Below are positions 43,989 to 54,927 of a stretch of DNA of 64,000 nucleotides, one piece after another. The notes under the pieces are model-generated. The model was given only the letters and a program-made list of their open reading frames with translations, had not been told where the DNA came from and did no database searches. Made by a program: the position numbers and the translations under genes. Each line of letters begins with the position of its first letter. Within the stretch, counting starts at the first letter, position 1. The DNA is from Roseobacter insulae (GTDB lineage: Bacteria > Pseudomonadota > Alphaproteobacteria > Rhodobacterales > Rhodobacteraceae), in assembly GCF_019375555.1 (NCBI RefSeq), contig NZ_JAHXDN010000001.1:1207236-1271235 (forward strand), given 5' to 3'.

Positions 43989-45221
43989 ATGCTGGAACTG
44001 CTCCTGTGTTCGCTGGTCACCGTGTTGCCGGATTATCTCTTGCGGCGTCAGTTGCAAGGGAAACGGTGGGGCGCAGAGATAAACTTTTTCACCGTGTGGT
44101 ATGAATTGAGGTGGGGCATCACGTTGTGCGCCATGCTGACCATCGGGTTGATCACCATCGTGTTCTATTATCACCCGACCACGTCGAACGTCGCCTCGTT
44201 TTTCCGCACCGTTACGATCCTGTCGGAAAGCAGCGGGCGCGTTGCCGAGACGTATGTGGAGATCAATCAGGAGGTGAAAGCCGGTGATCCGATCTTCCGG
44301 TTGGACTCCAGCAGCCAGGAAGCAGCCGCAGAAACAGCCCGCCGGCAGATCAGCGAAGTCGATGCGGGTCTGGAACTGGCCAAGGCACAGCGCGCCGCCG
44401 CACTTGCCGTCGTCGATCAGGCGCGCGCGGGATATCAGCAGACCCTGGAAGACTTCCAGCGTCAGACTGCATTGCGGGAACGCGGGTCCACCGCCGTCAG
44501 CGAGCGGGATGTTGAGTTGCTAAAAAATGAACTTGGTGTACGGCAGGGCGAGGTTGATGCCGCGCAGGCCAATGTGTCCGCGGTCGATGCCCAGATTTCC
44601 GTTCAGTTGCCGGCACAACGGGCCAGCGCCGAGGCCGCGTTGGCGCAGGCGGAAAATGAAATCGAGAAACTGACGGTCTACGCTGGCGTCGATGGCACGA
44701 TCGAACAATTTACGCTGCGGGTCGGGGATATTGTCAGCCCGGTCTTGCGACCCGCGGGCATACTGGTGCCCTCAGAAGCGGGCAGGAACCGCTTCCAGGC
44801 CGGATTTCCGCAGATTTCAGCGCAAGTCGTAAAGGCGGGCGGGGTGGCCGAAATCATGTGTGCCTCAAAACCATTGACGGTTGTTCCGATGGTCATCGTC
44901 GAAGTGCAGGATGTGATCTCCTCCGGGCAGGTGCGACCGTCAGATCGTCTGGCAGATGCTCAGAATCAAGCATTGCCGGGCACCATAACGGCCTTTCTGG
45001 AGCCGATTTACCCCGGCCAGACGGATGACATTCCGCCGGGCAGCCGCTGCCTTGCCAACGCCTACACGTTTAATCATGACCTGTTGGGGGACCCGTCCCT
45101 TGGTTTCGGGCGCTGGATATTCCTGCATGTTGTCGACACTGTCGGTGTGGTGCATGCGGCAGGCCTTCGCATCCGATCTTTACTGCTTCCCTTGCAGACA
45201 CTCGTGTTTAGCGGGCATTAA
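43989..45221 (+). CDS. HlyD-family membrane fusion protein (YiaV-like)
   Basis: A 410-residue periplasmic adaptor. One or two membrane segments lie near the N terminus (about 40-60, LCAMLTIGLITIVFYY). Then come a biotinyl-lipoyl-like half-motif (ESSGRVAETYVEINQEVKAGDPIF), a long Ala/Gln/Glu-rich coiled coil (about 100-220) and the second half VYAGVDGTIEQFTLRVGD. It forms a pair with the small membrane protein just upstream. No outer membrane or ABC partner lies next to it. Confidence 0.88.
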   Translation: MLELLLCSLVTVLPDYLLRRQLQGKRWGAEINFFTVWYELRWGITLCAMLTIGLITIVFYYHPTTSNVASFFRTVTILSESSGRVAETYVEINQEVKAGDPIFRLDSSSQEAAAETARRQISEVDAGLELAKAQRAAALAVVDQARAGYQQTLEDFQRQTALRERGSTAVSERDVELLKNELGVRQGEVDAAQANVSAVDAQISVQLPAQRASAEAALAQAENEIEKLTVYAGVDGTIEQFTLRVGDIVSPVLRPAGILVPSEAGRNRFQAGFPQISAQVVKAGGVAEIMCASKPLTVVPMVIVEVQDVISSGQVRPSDRLADAQNQALPGTITAFLEPIYPGQTDDIPPGSRCLANAYTFNHDLLGDPSLGFGRWIFLHVVDTVGVVHAAGLRIRSLLLPLQTLVFSGH

Positions 45222-45286
45222 GTCGCCAGATGGCCGGTCACTTGAATGGACCATCAACGCCGCAACGCTCTGGAAAGCTGTAATTC

Positions 45287-46183
45287 GTGAAAGCAGATCA
45301 TCGCGCCGCTGCCGGGCTCTCCGCAAATCTGTCGGGGGCGCTGTTGATGATGGCGTCGATGGCTTGCTTTACCGTCAACGACACGCTGCTGAAGGCGACA
45401 GGCGGCGCTGTTCCGCTGTTCCAACTGCTGTTCCTGCGTGGTCTGCTGGCAACCGGGCTGATCGCGCTTTTGGCGTGGTCAAGGGGCGCGCTTCGGTTCG
45501 ATATTGCGCGGGGCGACTGGGGTATAATCGCTCTGCGATCCATGTCCGAGGTGGGGGCGGCCTATTTCTTCGTTACCGCCTTGCTGAACATGCCCCTGGC
45601 AAACATCACCGCGATACTTCAGATTCTGCCCTTGACCGTGACACTCGGGTCAGCGCTGTTGTTTCGCGAGGCTATCGGCTGGCGCCGGATGACGGCCATC
45701 ATCATCGGTTTTTGCGGCATGCTGCTGATCGTGCGACCGGGGCCTGAGGGCTTTACGCTGTGGTCGCTCTATGCGCTGATTGCCGTCCTTTGTGTAACGG
45801 CGCGTGATCTGTCAACCCGCCGACTGTCCAGCGACGTGCCGTCGCTGCTAGTCACCTTATCGGCATCCGTCGCTGTGCTCCTCGCAGCGGGCGGCGCATC
45901 TTTGTCATCCGCATGGGTGCCAGTGGAGAATGATCTGGGTCTTCTGATCAGCGCATCCTCTTTCTTCATCGTCGGTGGGTACTTCTTCAGTGTTCAGGTG
46001 ATGCGCGCGGGTGACGTCGCCTTTATTGCCCCTTTCCGGTACACGGGGTTGATCTGGGCGCTGATACTCGGGTGGATTGTCTTCGGCGAATGGCCCGAAT
46101 TCCTGACGTTGCTGGGAGCGGTCGTCATCGTTGCAACGGGCCTCTTTACCCTGTATCGCGAAAGCCGTCTGATCCACCGGTGA
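45287..46183 (+). CDS. EamA-family DMT permease
   Basis: A 298-residue inner-membrane permease of the drug/metabolite transporter superfamily with about ten hydrophobic helices and two EamA repeats. The repeat ends are visible as LANITAILQILPLTVTLGSAL and VAFIAPFRYTGLIWALILGW. The substrate is unknown. The start is GTG 45287; the gene overlaps nothing and ends before the str operon promoter. Confidence 0.93.
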   Translation: MKADHRAAAGLSANLSGALLMMASMACFTVNDTLLKATGGAVPLFQLLFLRGLLATGLIALLAWSRGALRFDIARGDWGIIALRSMSEVGAAYFFVTALLNMPLANITAILQILPLTVTLGSALLFREAIGWRRMTAIIIGFCGMLLIVRPGPEGFTLWSLYALIAVLCVTARDLSTRRLSSDVPSLLVTLSASVAVLLAAGGASLSSAWVPVENDLGLLISASSFFIVGGYFFSVQVMRAGDVAFIAPFRYTGLIWALILGWIVFGEWPEFLTLLGAVVIVATGLFTLYRESRLIHR

Positions 46184-46292
46184 CACCTGACCGGGGCCAT
46201 CTGCGGCCAAATGTGGTTTCCGTGTGATTTTCACGGCGTCGGGCAGTGCCGAACGCCAGCACGATGACCGCATGAGAAGGCTGGTGGGGCTG

Positions 46293-46321
46293 TTGACACG
46301 GGGTGCGACTCCTTTTATACG
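46293..46321 (+). promoter_or_regulatory. Promoter of the str operon
   Basis: TTGACA (46293-46298), a 17-base spacer, then TATACG (46316-46321). The -35 box is perfect. It drives rpsL-rpsG-fusA-tuf and possibly the S10 genes behind them. Confidence 0.75.
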
Positions 46322-46419
46322 CCGCTCATCTCGACGGCAAGGCTGACCCTTGTGCGCCGAAATCAGAACTGAAGTGGTCACGATCCGGCCCCCTATCGGC
46401 CCGATCCTCTGTAAACCCA

Positions 46420-46460
46420 CCGCGTCGTTTCCTCGGTACGGAAACGTGGCGGTCTTTTCG
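46420..46460 (+). promoter_or_regulatory. Leader hairpin before rpsL, possible attenuator
   Basis: CGTTTCC (46426-46432) pairs with GGAAACG (46440-46446), and the stem extends through ACCGC and GCGGT across a small internal loop. CTTTTCG follows. The distance to rpsL is about 140 bases. It might terminate part of the transcripts. Confidence 0.45.
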
Positions 46461-46599
46461 CATTGCGCCTATGGCGCATGAGTTAACGTGTGTCTCCGAC
46501 ACATGAATATCGCGGGCGGACGCGTCCGCGAGCAAGTATCAACCGCATGGGGGTCGTCCTCGTGCACACATATGTGAGCAACACGGGGAAAGAACCGGA

Positions 46600-46971
46600 A
46601 TGCCAACGATCCAACAGCTGATCCGCAAGCCGCGGCAGCCAAAAATTAAACGTTCAAAATCCATGCACCTGCAGGAATGTCCGCAGAAGCGTGGCGTTTG
46701 CACGCGCGTTTACACGACAACACCGAAGAAGCCGAACTCGGCGATGCGGAAAGTGGCCAAGGTTCGTCTGACCAATGGCTTCGAAGTCATCAGCTACATC
46801 CCGGGCGAAAGCCACAACCTTCAGGAACACTCCGTCGTCCTGATCCGTGGCGGTCGTGTCAAAGACCTTCCCGGTGTCCGCTACCACATTCTGCGTGGTG
46901 TTCTGGATACCCAAGGCGTCAAAGACCGTAAGCAACGTCGTTCGAAATACGGCGCGAAGCGTCCGAAGTAA
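46600..46971 (+). CDS. rpsL: 30S ribosomal protein S12
   Basis: A 123-residue S12 near the decoding centre. [19 protein letters not shown] carries the wild-type Lys43, and [13 protein letters not shown] the second streptomycin-related Lys, so no classical resistance change is seen. First gene of rpsL-rpsG-fusA-tuf. Confidence 0.99.
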   Translation: MPTIQQLIRKPRQPKIKRSKSMHLQECPQKRGVCTRVYTTTPKKPNSAMRKVAKVRLTNGFEVISYIPGESHNLQEHSVVLIRGGRVKDLPGVRYHILRGVLDTQGVKDRKQRRSKYGAKRPK

Positions 46972-46983
46972 GGAGAGACCAAG

Positions 46984-47454
46984 ATGTCCCGTCGCCACGC
47001 AGCCGAAAAACGCGAAGTCCTGCCCGACGCCAAATATGGCGATCTGGTGCTGACCAAATTCATGAACAACCTGATGATCGACGGCAAGAAGTCGGTCGCA
47101 GAACGCATCGTCTACTCTGCGCTGACCCGCGTTGAAGACAAGATCAAGCGCGCGCCCGTCGAGGTGTTCCACGAAGCGCTTGACAACATCAAACCCTCGG
47201 TCGAGGTTCGCTCCCGCCGGGTGGGTGGTGCGACGTATCAGGTGCCCGTCGAAGTCCGCCCCGAGCGCCGCGAAGCCCTCGCCATCCGCTGGTTGATCAA
47301 AGCCTCGCGCTCGCGCAATGAGAACACGATGGAAGAGCGCCTCGCAGGTGAGCTTCTGGACGCCGTTCAATCCCGCGGTACCGCGGTGAAGAAACGCGAA
47401 GACACACATAAAATGGCAGACGCCAACAAAGCGTTCAGCCACTACCGCTGGTAA
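46984..47454 (+). CDS. rpsG: 30S ribosomal protein S7
   Basis: A 156-residue S7, a primary 16S rRNA-binding protein. It starts [19 protein letters not shown] and contains [20 protein letters not shown] and [23 protein letters not shown] precedes the start. In other bacteria S7 represses the str operon. Confidence 0.99.
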   Translation: MSRRHAAEKREVLPDAKYGDLVLTKFMNNLMIDGKKSVAERIVYSALTRVEDKIKRAPVEVFHEALDNIKPSVEVRSRRVGGATYQVPVEVRPERREALAIRWLIKASRSRNENTMEERLAGELLDAVQSRGTAVKKREDTHKMADANKAFSHYRW

Positions 47455-47459
47455 ACACT

Positions 47460-47482
47460 ATCGCGCCCCCGTCGGGCGCGAT
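47460..47482 (+). other. Hairpin between rpsG and fusA
   Basis: ATCGCGCCC (47460-47468) pairs perfectly with GGGCGCGAT (47474-47482) around CCGTC. GTTTTT follows six bases later. It may act as a weak attenuator or as an RNA-processing site in the str operon. Confidence 0.55.
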
Positions 47483-47516
47483 GAAACGTTTTTAGATACC
47501 TCAAGGAAGCAGCCCC

Positions 47517-49634
47517 ATGGCACGCGACTATCCGCTCGACCGCTACCGCAACTTTGGCATCATGGCGCACATTGATGCCGGTAAAACAACCTGTTCGGAA
47601 CGCATCCTGTATTATACGGGCAAGTCTCACAACATCGGTGAGGTGCACGATGGTGCGGCCACCATGGACTGGATGGAGCAGGAGCAGGAACGTGGCATCA
47701 CGATCACATCTGCTGCGACAACCACGTTCTGGGAACGCACCGAAGACGGCGCAACCGCGGACACACCAAAGCACCGCATGAACATCATCGATACGCCCGG
47801 CCACGTGGATTTCACCATCGAGGTCGAGCGCTCGCTGGCCGTTCTCGACGGCGCGGTTGCCGTTCTGGACGCCAACGCCGGTGTTGAGCCGCAGACAGAA
47901 ACTGTCTGGCGTCAGGCTGACCGCTACAAGGTGCCGCGCATCGTGTTCGTCAACAAGATGGACAAGATCGGTGCGGACTTCTTCAACTGCGTTCACATGA
48001 TCCAGGACCGTACAGGTGCGACCCCTTGCCCCATCCAGATCCCAATTGGGGCGGAGAACGAACTGGAAGGCATGATCGATCTCGTGACCATGGAAGAATG
48101 GGTCTGGGAAGGCGAAGACCTGGGTGCTTCCTGGGTGAAAAAGCCAATCCGCGACAGCCTGAAGGCGCAAGCTGAAGAATGGCGTGGCAAGATGATCGAA
48201 ACCGCCGTCGAAATGGATGACGACGCGATGATGATGTATCTCGAAGGCGAAGAGCCCGATGTGCCGACGCTGCGCCGCCTGATCCGCGCCGGGACACTGG
48301 CGATCAAGTTCATTCCCGTTCTCTGCGGCTCCGCGTTCAAAAACAAGGGCGTTCAGCCTCTGTTGAACGCTGTCATCGACTATCTGCCATCACCGATGGA
48401 CGTGGTCGACTATATGGGCTTCAAACCCGGCGACGAGACAGAGACCCGGAACATCGCCCGCCGCGCGGACGACAACATGGCGTTCTCGGCGCTGGCATTC
48501 AAAATCATGAATGACCCGTTTGTCGGTACGCTGACGTTTACCCGGATCTATTCCGGTGTTCTCAACAAAGGTGACACGCTGCTGAACTCGACCAAGGAGC
48601 GTAAAGAGCGCGTGGGCCGGATGATGATGATGCACTCCAATGATCGCGAAGAGATCACGGAAGCCTTCGCGGGCGACATCATCGCGCTGGCGGGTCTGAA
48701 AGACACCACAACCGGGGATACCCTCTGCGCGGTCAACGATCCAGTTGTTCTGGAAACCATGACCTTCCCCGATCCGGTGATCGAGATCGCGGTTGAGCCA
48801 AAAACCAAGGCCGACCAGGAAAAGATGTCCACAGGTCTGCAGCGCCTTGCCGCCGAAGATCCGTCTTTCCGTGTGGAGACTGATCTGGAATCCGGTCAGA
48901 CCATCATGAAGGGCATGGGCGAACTCCACCTCGACATTCTGGTGGACCGCCTGAAGCGTGAATTCAAGGTTGAGGCCAACATCGGCGCGCCGCAGGTTGC
49001 TTATCGCGAGACCATTGGTCACGAGGTCGAGCACACCTACACGCACAAGAAACAGTCGGGTGGTTCGGGTCAGTTCGCCGAGGTGAAGATGATCATCTCG
49101 CCAACCGAGCCGGGCGAAGGCTATTCCTTCGAGAGCCGGATCGTCGGCGGTGCCGTTCCGAAGGAATACATCCCGGGCGTTGAAAAGGGCATCCAGTCGG
49201 TCATGGACAGCGGCCCCCTGGCCGGCTTCCCCGTGATCGACTTCAAGGTGGCCCTTATCGACGGCAAGTTCCACGATGTGGACTCATCGGTTCTGGCTTT
49301 CGAGATCGCGGCCCGTATGGGCATGCGCGAAGGCATGAAGAAAGCCGGTGCGAAACTGCTCGAGCCGATCATGAAAGTCGAGGTTGTGACGCCTGAGGAA
49401 TACACCGGTGGCATCATCGGCGACCTCACCTCCCGTCGCGGTCAGGTGCAGGGTCAGGACACCCGCGGCAACGCGATTGCAATTGACGCCTTTGTGCCGC
49501 TGGCCAACATGTTCGGCTATATCAACACCTTGCGGTCGATGTCTTCCGGGCGGGCGAACTTCACCATGCAGTTCGACCACTACGAGCCGGTACCACAGAA
49601 CATCTCTGATGAGATTCAAGCGAAATTCGCATAA
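47517..49634 (+). CDS. fusA: Elongation factor G
   Basis: Translocation GTPase of 705 residues. The G domain has [15 protein letters not shown], the switch-2 DTPGHVDFT and NKMDK. Domains II-V follow, with domain IV reading [17 protein letters not shown] and domain V near [27 protein letters not shown] precedes the start. It is followed by the second tuf. Confidence 0.99.
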   Translation: MARDYPLDRYRNFGIMAHIDAGKTTCSERILYYTGKSHNIGEVHDGAATMDWMEQEQERGITITSAATTTFWERTEDGATADTPKHRMNIIDTPGHVDFTIEVERSLAVLDGAVAVLDANAGVEPQTETVWRQADRYKVPRIVFVNKMDKIGADFFNCVHMIQDRTGATPCPIQIPIGAENELEGMIDLVTMEEWVWEGEDLGASWVKKPIRDSLKAQAEEWRGKMIETAVEMDDDAMMMYLEGEEPDVPTLRRLIRAGTLAIKFIPVLCGSAFKNKGVQPLLNAVIDYLPSPMDVVDYMGFKPGDETETRNIARRADDNMAFSALAFKIMNDPFVGTLTFTRIYSGVLNKGDTLLNSTKERKERVGRMMMMHSNDREEITEAFAGDIIALAGLKDTTTGDTLCAVNDPVVLETMTFPDPVIEIAVEPKTKADQEKMSTGLQRLAAEDPSFRVETDLESGQTIMKGMGELHLDILVDRLKREFKVEANIGAPQVAYRETIGHEVEHTYTHKKQSGGSGQFAEVKMIISPTEPGEGYSFESRIVGGAVPKEYIPGVEKGIQSVMDSGPLAGFPVIDFKVALIDGKFHDVDSSVLAFEIAARMGMREGMKKAGAKLLEPIMKVEVVTPEEYTGGIIGDLTSRRGQVQGQDTRGNAIAIDAFVPLANMFGYINTLRSMSSGRANFTMQFDHYEPVPQNISDEIQAKFA

Positions 49635-49640
49635 AACCGG

Positions 49641-49656
49641 GGCGCCTTCGGGCGCC
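49641..49656 (+). other. Hairpin between fusA and tuf
   Basis: GGCGCC, TTCG, GGCGCC: a stable tetraloop stem six bases long, 7 bases after the fusA stop. No T tract. It is probably an mRNA-stability element. Confidence 0.4.
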
Positions 49657-49711
49657 TCGATCCAACTTCGAGCGGGACTGCCGCTAACCAGAACACTAAG
49701 GAGAGGCCACC

Positions 49712-50887
<1,176 letters not shown>

Positions 50888-50911
50888 GTTTCACACTCAC
50901 TCTGGACAATC

Positions 50912-50964
50912 GGGGTGCCGGGTCATATTCGGCACCCCTGCCATTTCGGGACCCGGGTCCCGAA
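50912..50964 (+). other. Two hairpins between tuf and rpsJ
   Basis: GGGGTGCCG (50912-50920) pairs with CGGCACCCC (50930-50938). A 20-base perfect palindrome follows at 50945-50964 (TTCGGGACCC and its complement). Neither has a T tract. They lie at the str/S10 boundary and may mark RNA processing or a weak stop. Confidence 0.5.
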
Positions 50965-51046
50965 CCGCAAAAAAGACGCGACGAAGGGGTGCGATGAGGC
51001 CTCTCTTCCTCTCCGTTTCAAGACCCATCGTTAGGGAAAAGAAAAA

Positions 51047-51367
51047 ATGGCAATCCAAAGCCAAAACATCCGCATTCGCCTGAAGGCGTTTGACTATCGT
51101 GTGCTGGATGCGTCCACACAAGAGATCGTCAACACCGCCAAGCGGACCGGCGCTTCTGTTCGCGGCCCGATCCCGCTGCCGAACAAGATTGAAAAATTCA
51201 CCGTTCTGCGTGGGCCCCACGTGGACAAGAAATCCCGTGACCAGTTCGAAATCCGCACGCACAAGCGCCTGCTGGATATCGTTGATCCGACCCCCCAGAC
51301 CGTGGACGCGCTGATGAAGCTCGACCTGGCCGCTGGTGTGGACGTCGAGATCAAGCTGCAATCATAA
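51047..51367 (+). CDS. rpsJ: 30S ribosomal protein S10
   Basis: S10 (NusE), 106 residues. It contains [20 protein letters not shown] and [20 protein letters not shown]. It is the first gene of the S10 operon; rplC follows after 19 bases. Confidence 0.99.
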   Translation: MAIQSQNIRIRLKAFDYRVLDASTQEIVNTAKRTGASVRGPIPLPNKIEKFTVLRGPHVDKKSRDQFEIRTHKRLLDIVDPTPQTVDALMKLDLAAGVDVEIKLQS

Positions 51368-51386
51368 GCGTAGGAGGGTAATTGTT

Positions 51387-52262
51387 ATGTTGCGCTCAGG
51401 CGTTATTGCAAAAAAAGTCGGGATGACCCGGCTGTTCATGGAAGACGGCAAGCAGATCCCTGTAACCGTTCTTCAACTCGATAAGCTGCAGGTCGTGGCC
51501 CAGCGGACTTCTGAGAAGGACGGCTATTCTGCTGTTCAACTTGGTGCCGGTTCAGCTAAAGCCAAGCGGACCTCTCAGGCGATGCGCGGCCACTTCGCGG
51601 CCGCGAAGGTAGAGCCCAAGCGTAAGGTTGCAGAGTTCCGTGTGGATGCCGAGAACCTGATCGGTGTCGGCGAAGAAATCACCGCGAACCATTACTTTGA
51701 GGGTCAGTTCGTTGACGTGGCCGGTACCTCCATCGGCAAGGGATTTGCCGGTGCGATGAAGCGCCACAACTTCGGTGGTCTGCGTGCGACGCACGGTGTG
51801 TCTATCTCCCACCGGTCGCATGGTTCAACTGGTCAATGTCAGGATCCTGGCAAGGTCTTCAAAGGCAAGAAAATGGCCGGTCACATGGGTGCTGCCCGTG
51901 TGACAACTCAGAACCTGCAGGTTGTGCGCACCGATGCCGACCGTGGTCTGATCATGGTCAAGGGTGCTGTCCCGGGGTCCAAAGGTGGTTGGGTGACGGT
52001 CAAGGATGCGGTGAAAAAGCCGTTCCCTGAAAATGCTATTCTGCCGGCGGCGCTGAAGTCTGCCGCTGAAGAAGCTGCAAAAGCTGCCGAGGAGGCCGCT
52101 GCTGCCGCCGCCGCCGAAGCCGAAGCAGAAGCCAAGCGTCTGGCCGAGGAGCAAGCGGCACAGGAAGCGGAAGCCCTGAAAGCAGCCGAAGCGGAAATCG
52201 CGGCGGACAAGTCGGATGACGCACCCGAAGCTGGCGAAGACAAGAAAGAAGGTGACGCATGA
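51387..52262 (+). CDS. rplC: 50S ribosomal protein L3 with acidic Ala-rich tail
   Basis: L3 of 291 residues. The start is ATG 51387 after TAGGAGGG. The core (1-215) is a normal L3: [40 protein letters not shown] and [20 protein letters not shown]. After about residue 215 comes a tail of about 75 residues, mostly Ala and Glu (with Lys, Asp and Gln), that should form a charged helix; ordinary L3 is about 210 residues. The stop overlaps rplD by four bases. Confidence 0.97.
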   Translation: MLRSGVIAKKVGMTRLFMEDGKQIPVTVLQLDKLQVVAQRTSEKDGYSAVQLGAGSAKAKRTSQAMRGHFAAAKVEPKRKVAEFRVDAENLIGVGEEITANHYFEGQFVDVAGTSIGKGFAGAMKRHNFGGLRATHGVSISHRSHGSTGQCQDPGKVFKGKKMAGHMGAARVTTQNLQVVRTDADRGLIMVKGAVPGSKGGWVTVKDAVKKPFPENAILPAALKSAAEEAAKAAEEAAAAAAAEAEAEAKRLAEEQAAQEAEALKAAEAEIAADKSDDAPEAGEDKKEGDA

Positions 52263-52876
52263 AACTCGATGTCATCAAACTCGACGGCAAGAAAGCCGGC
52301 TCGGTAGATCTGGACGAGGCGCTTTTTGGTCTCGAACCCCGTGCCGACATCCTGCACCGTGTTGTGCGCTGGCAGCGTAACAACGCGCAGGCTGGCACGC
52401 ACAAGGTCAAGACCCGTTCCGAGACCAGCTACTCGACCAAGAAGATCTACCGCCAGAAGGGCACCGGTGGTGCACGCCATGGTTCCCGTAACGCGCCGAT
52501 CTTCCGCAAAGGTGGTATCTACAAGGGCCCGACCCCGCGCAGCCATGGTCACGAACTGACCAAGAAGTTCCGCAAGCTGGGTCTCTGCCACGCGCTTTCT
52601 GCCAAAATGAAAGCAGGCGAGCTCGTGATCATTGACGACGCGTCTTCGGATGGCAAAACCGCCGCTCTGGCCAAACAGGTTGCAAACCTGGGCTGGAAAC
52701 GCGCGCTGGTCATCGACGGGGCCGAGGTGAACGAGAACTTCGCCCAGGCCGCGCGCAACATCGACGGTCTGGATATCCTGCCGACGATGGGCGCAAACGT
52801 ATATGACATCCTCAAGCGTGACACGCTGGTGATCACGAAGGCGGGTGTCGAAGCACTGGAGGCTCGTTTGAAATGA
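52259..52876 (+). CDS. rplD: 50S ribosomal protein L4
   Basis: L4, 205 residues; in E. coli it represses the S10 operon. It shows [20 protein letters not shown] and [20 protein letters not shown]. It starts in the rplC stop (ATGA) and its own stop overlaps rplW by four bases. Confidence 0.99.
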   Translation: MKLDVIKLDGKKAGSVDLDEALFGLEPRADILHRVVRWQRNNAQAGTHKVKTRSETSYSTKKIYRQKGTGGARHGSRNAPIFRKGGIYKGPTPRSHGHELTKKFRKLGLCHALSAKMKAGELVIIDDASSDGKTAALAKQVANLGWKRALVIDGAEVNENFAQAARNIDGLDILPTMGANVYDILKRDTLVITKAGVEALEARLK

Positions 52877-53169
52877 ACGCGAAAGCAGAACATTACGACG
52901 TGATCCGCAAGCCGATCATCACGGAAAAGGCCACCATGTCGTCCGAGAACGGCGCTGTGGTGTTCGAAGTGGCGATCGACAGCAACAAACCCCAGATCAA
53001 GGAGGCCGTCGAGGCGCTCTTTGGTGTGAAGGTCAAAGCGGTCAACACCACGATCACCAAAGGCAAAGTGAAACGCTTCCGTGGCCAGCTTGGCAAACGG
53101 AAAGACGTGAAGAAAGCCTACGTGACGCTGGAAGCCGGCAACACGATCGACGTGTCCACCGGTCTTTGA
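52873..53169 (+). CDS. rplW: 50S ribosomal protein L23
   Basis: L23, 98 residues, at the ribosome exit tunnel, docking site for trigger factor and SRP. It contains [20 protein letters not shown] and [20 protein letters not shown]. In most bacteria rplB follows directly; here a terminator-like hairpin and 8 kb of other DNA follow. Confidence 0.99.
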   Translation: MNAKAEHYDVIRKPIITEKATMSSENGAVVFEVAIDSNKPQIKEAVEALFGVKVKAVNTTITKGKVKRFRGQLGKRKDVKKAYVTLEAGNTIDVSTGL

Positions 53170-53192
53170 TCCGGTCTACAATCTAAAATGAG

Positions 53193-53228
53193 AAACCCCG
53201 GTCTGGTATCAGGCCGGGGTTCGTCTTT
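53193..53228 (+). terminator. Terminator-like hairpin after rplW
   Basis: AACCCCGG (about 53194-53201) pairs with CCGGGGTT (about 53214-53221) and the inner TCTGG/CAGG part extends the stem. CGTCTTTG follows, a weak T tract. It closes the first half of the split S10 operon. Confidence 0.65.
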
Positions 53229-53254
53229 GCGCCTGATAACAGACGAGAAGCAGA

Positions 53255-53539
53255 ATGGCCGTTTACCGCTGGTTCTGTCCCCTCGATCTGAACGACCGGG
53301 TGCCGGACCCCTCGACGTTCTCCAAGAACAGGCATGGTCGTTTCCGCGAGAGTGAGCTGCTGCGCCAGTTGTGCGAGACGACTGTCGCACGATGCATCGA
53401 GGCGGGCCCAGTCAGCGGACGGCGCATGAAACGCATGACGTCTTCTCTCGGTGAGTGCCGAACGGAATGGGGCTGTGATTGCCTCGTTCTGTCCTGTTTG
53501 AAGTGCCCTCGCATAGCACCACCGCGCTCGCTATATTGA
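53255..53539 (+). pseudogene. Remnant of a DUF772/IS1182-type transposase
   Basis: A 94-codon ORF whose first part reads YRWFCPLDLNDRVPDPSTFS and KNRHGRFRESELLRQL, the conserved N-terminal region of IS5/IS1182-type transposases. The match fades after GPVSG. No DDE catalytic region and no complete inverted ends are visible, so only a fragment survives. It is the first sign of mobile DNA after rplW. Confidence 0.75.
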
Positions 53540-53789
53540 GATGTCGGGGGGGCGGCGGGCGAGCAACCTGCCGCTGGCCCGATCTGAGCCACTAGGTTGG
53601 CATACGCGCTGATCGTTCCGGTAGGGTGGTGCCTTCGGGTTATGGTGTGGCGGCGACGCGATTTCCACGGGGCGCGGTTTTGATGGCTGACCCCTGCCGG
53701 TTATGTTCGGCACGGGGTCTGATCTGCGTTAACCATGATTCGCGTATTCAATTGGGTTGTTACCTAATTTCTTGCCCGCCGGAGTTGAC

Positions 53790-53821
53790 TAGTGTTTTCT
53801 CGACTCAGAATAGTGTTTTCT
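53790..53821. repeat. Two direct repeats near the GNAT start
   Basis: TAGTGTTTTCT occurs at 53790-53800 and 53811-53821, 21 bp apart, close to two helical turns. It lies at the start of the GNAT gene and provides two alternative GTG starts. It may be an operator or a duplication. Confidence 0.45.
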
Positions 53822-54364
53822 GCAGGTTTTAAAGAATTGAGTTTGGATTCATTTGTCACAAAGGAAAGTCGGCAAGCGGTAACACTGGCCACGACCCGCG
53901 CTGCGGAAATCCATCGCACGCAGGTATGTGCTTTAACCCGGAGTGTGCATGAGAAGAGCCTGTTCGGTGACATTCCGTTTTCCGACGCGAAGTTCGACCG
54001 GGCGTTCGATAGAACGCTGAACGCCCCGGAGCAGCACCTTGGGCTGGTCGTGGCACTTGGGTCGCGCGTTCCGGGCTGTTGCTATTGCTCTATCGGCGGG
54101 TACTTCATTGGCGATGGCGCGCGGATCGTGTCGGTCCACGCGATCTGTGTCGCTCCTGACGTTTCGGACGGGTTGCTCGGCGGGAAGGTTGCGCTGCGGT
54201 TGGCGAAAGGTATCGAGGTTTGGGCACAGTCGCAGGGGGCGACGCATATCCTCTATCATGTGACGGCAGGAATTGATGCGGCGTGCGTGGATCGGTTTTT
54301 CCAGAGGATCGGGATGAAGCAGATTGGGGGGGATTATGGGACCAAGTTTTTCCCTAAAATTTGA
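53792..54364 (+). CDS. GNAT-family N-acetyltransferase, phage-like
   Basis: A 190-residue acetyltransferase. Visible features are GDIPFSDAKFDRAFDRTLNA, LGLVVALGSRVPGC, YFIGDGARIVSVHAICVAPD and the acetyl-CoA motif SDGLLGGKVALRLAKGIEVW, followed by RFFQRIGMKQIGG. Proteins with this pattern occur in phage and prophage genomes. The start is GTG 53792, or GTG 53813 seven codons in. It lies in AT-richer accessory DNA. An exported protein gene follows almost directly. Confidence 0.75.
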   Translation: MFSRLRIVFSAGFKELSLDSFVTKESRQAVTLATTRAAEIHRTQVCALTRSVHEKSLFGDIPFSDAKFDRAFDRTLNAPEQHLGLVVALGSRVPGCCYCSIGGYFIGDGARIVSVHAICVAPDVSDGLLGGKVALRLAKGIEVWAQSQGATHILYHVTAGIDAACVDRFFQRIGMKQIGGDYGTKFFPKI

Positions 54365-54387
54365 AACCGGTGGAGGTTTTTGAATTG

Positions 54388-54927
54388 ATGTGTCAGCGAT
54401 TAAATTACGGCTTTGCAAAGCCACTTTGTAACTGGACGGCCATTGTGCTTTTCACTCTCTGTGCAACAAGCGCGGTGACCGCCGCGCCGCCAGCCTTTTT
54501 AGAATACAAACCCGCAAAGTCCAGTGACTTTCAAGGTGTCCACCGGGTATGCAAATCTGCTTTTCAGCCATTGCCGACTGATCAGGTAGTTAAAAGAGGT
54601 CAATTTTTATTCTATCGACAACCGACGGAATGCCGCAATGCCGGAGAACGGGCATTCTGCAGGACAATCATCGTTCATAGGTCAGAAGATCTTTCATGTT
54701 TTTTAATTGAGTACACACTGGAGGCAATTTGGCCACAAACCGAGGCGACGGCTCTCGTTGGAGAGCCCAATCTCGAAATTCTTCCTGGTTCGACTGATTT
54801 CCTGTTTTTCGCGACTGACAGCGGTACTGTGCTGCTCCAATCGAACAAACAAACATTCAGCATTTCATTTGACCCATGGACCGCCCCAATCGAATTTGAC
54901 TCGCCGGGATCGCTGGTAAATGAATGA
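54388..54927 (+). CDS. Exported protein of unknown function
   Basis: A 179-residue protein with a signal peptide: hydrophobic core IVLFTLCATSAVTA, likely cleavage before APPAF. The mature part has six cysteines (VCKSAF, TECRN, FCRT, LSCFL among them). The start is ATG 54388 with GGAGG eleven bases upstream; TTG 54361 gives a longer frame. It overlaps the next ORF by eight bases. It could be a periplasmic immunity or inhibitor protein for the downstream HExxH protein; this is a guess from position. Confidence 0.6.
   Translation: MCQRLNYGFAKPLCNWTAIVLFTLCATSAVTAAPPAFLEYKPAKSSDFQGVHRVCKSAFQPLPTDQVVKRGQFLFYRQPTECRNAGERAFCRTIIVHRSEDLSCFLIEYTLEAIWPQTEATALVGEPNLEILPGSTDFLFFATDSGTVLLQSNKQTFSISFDPWTAPIEFDSPGSLVNE

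Larger units (their letters stand above)
46184..46599. other. Untranslated region between the EamA gene and rpsL
   Basis: 416 bases without a gene. It contains the predicted str-operon promoter at 46293-46321 and a leader of about 270 bases with a hairpin at 46420-46460. An ORF on the minus strand (46326-46535) is a shadow in the leader and has no ribosome binding site. Confidence 0.6.
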
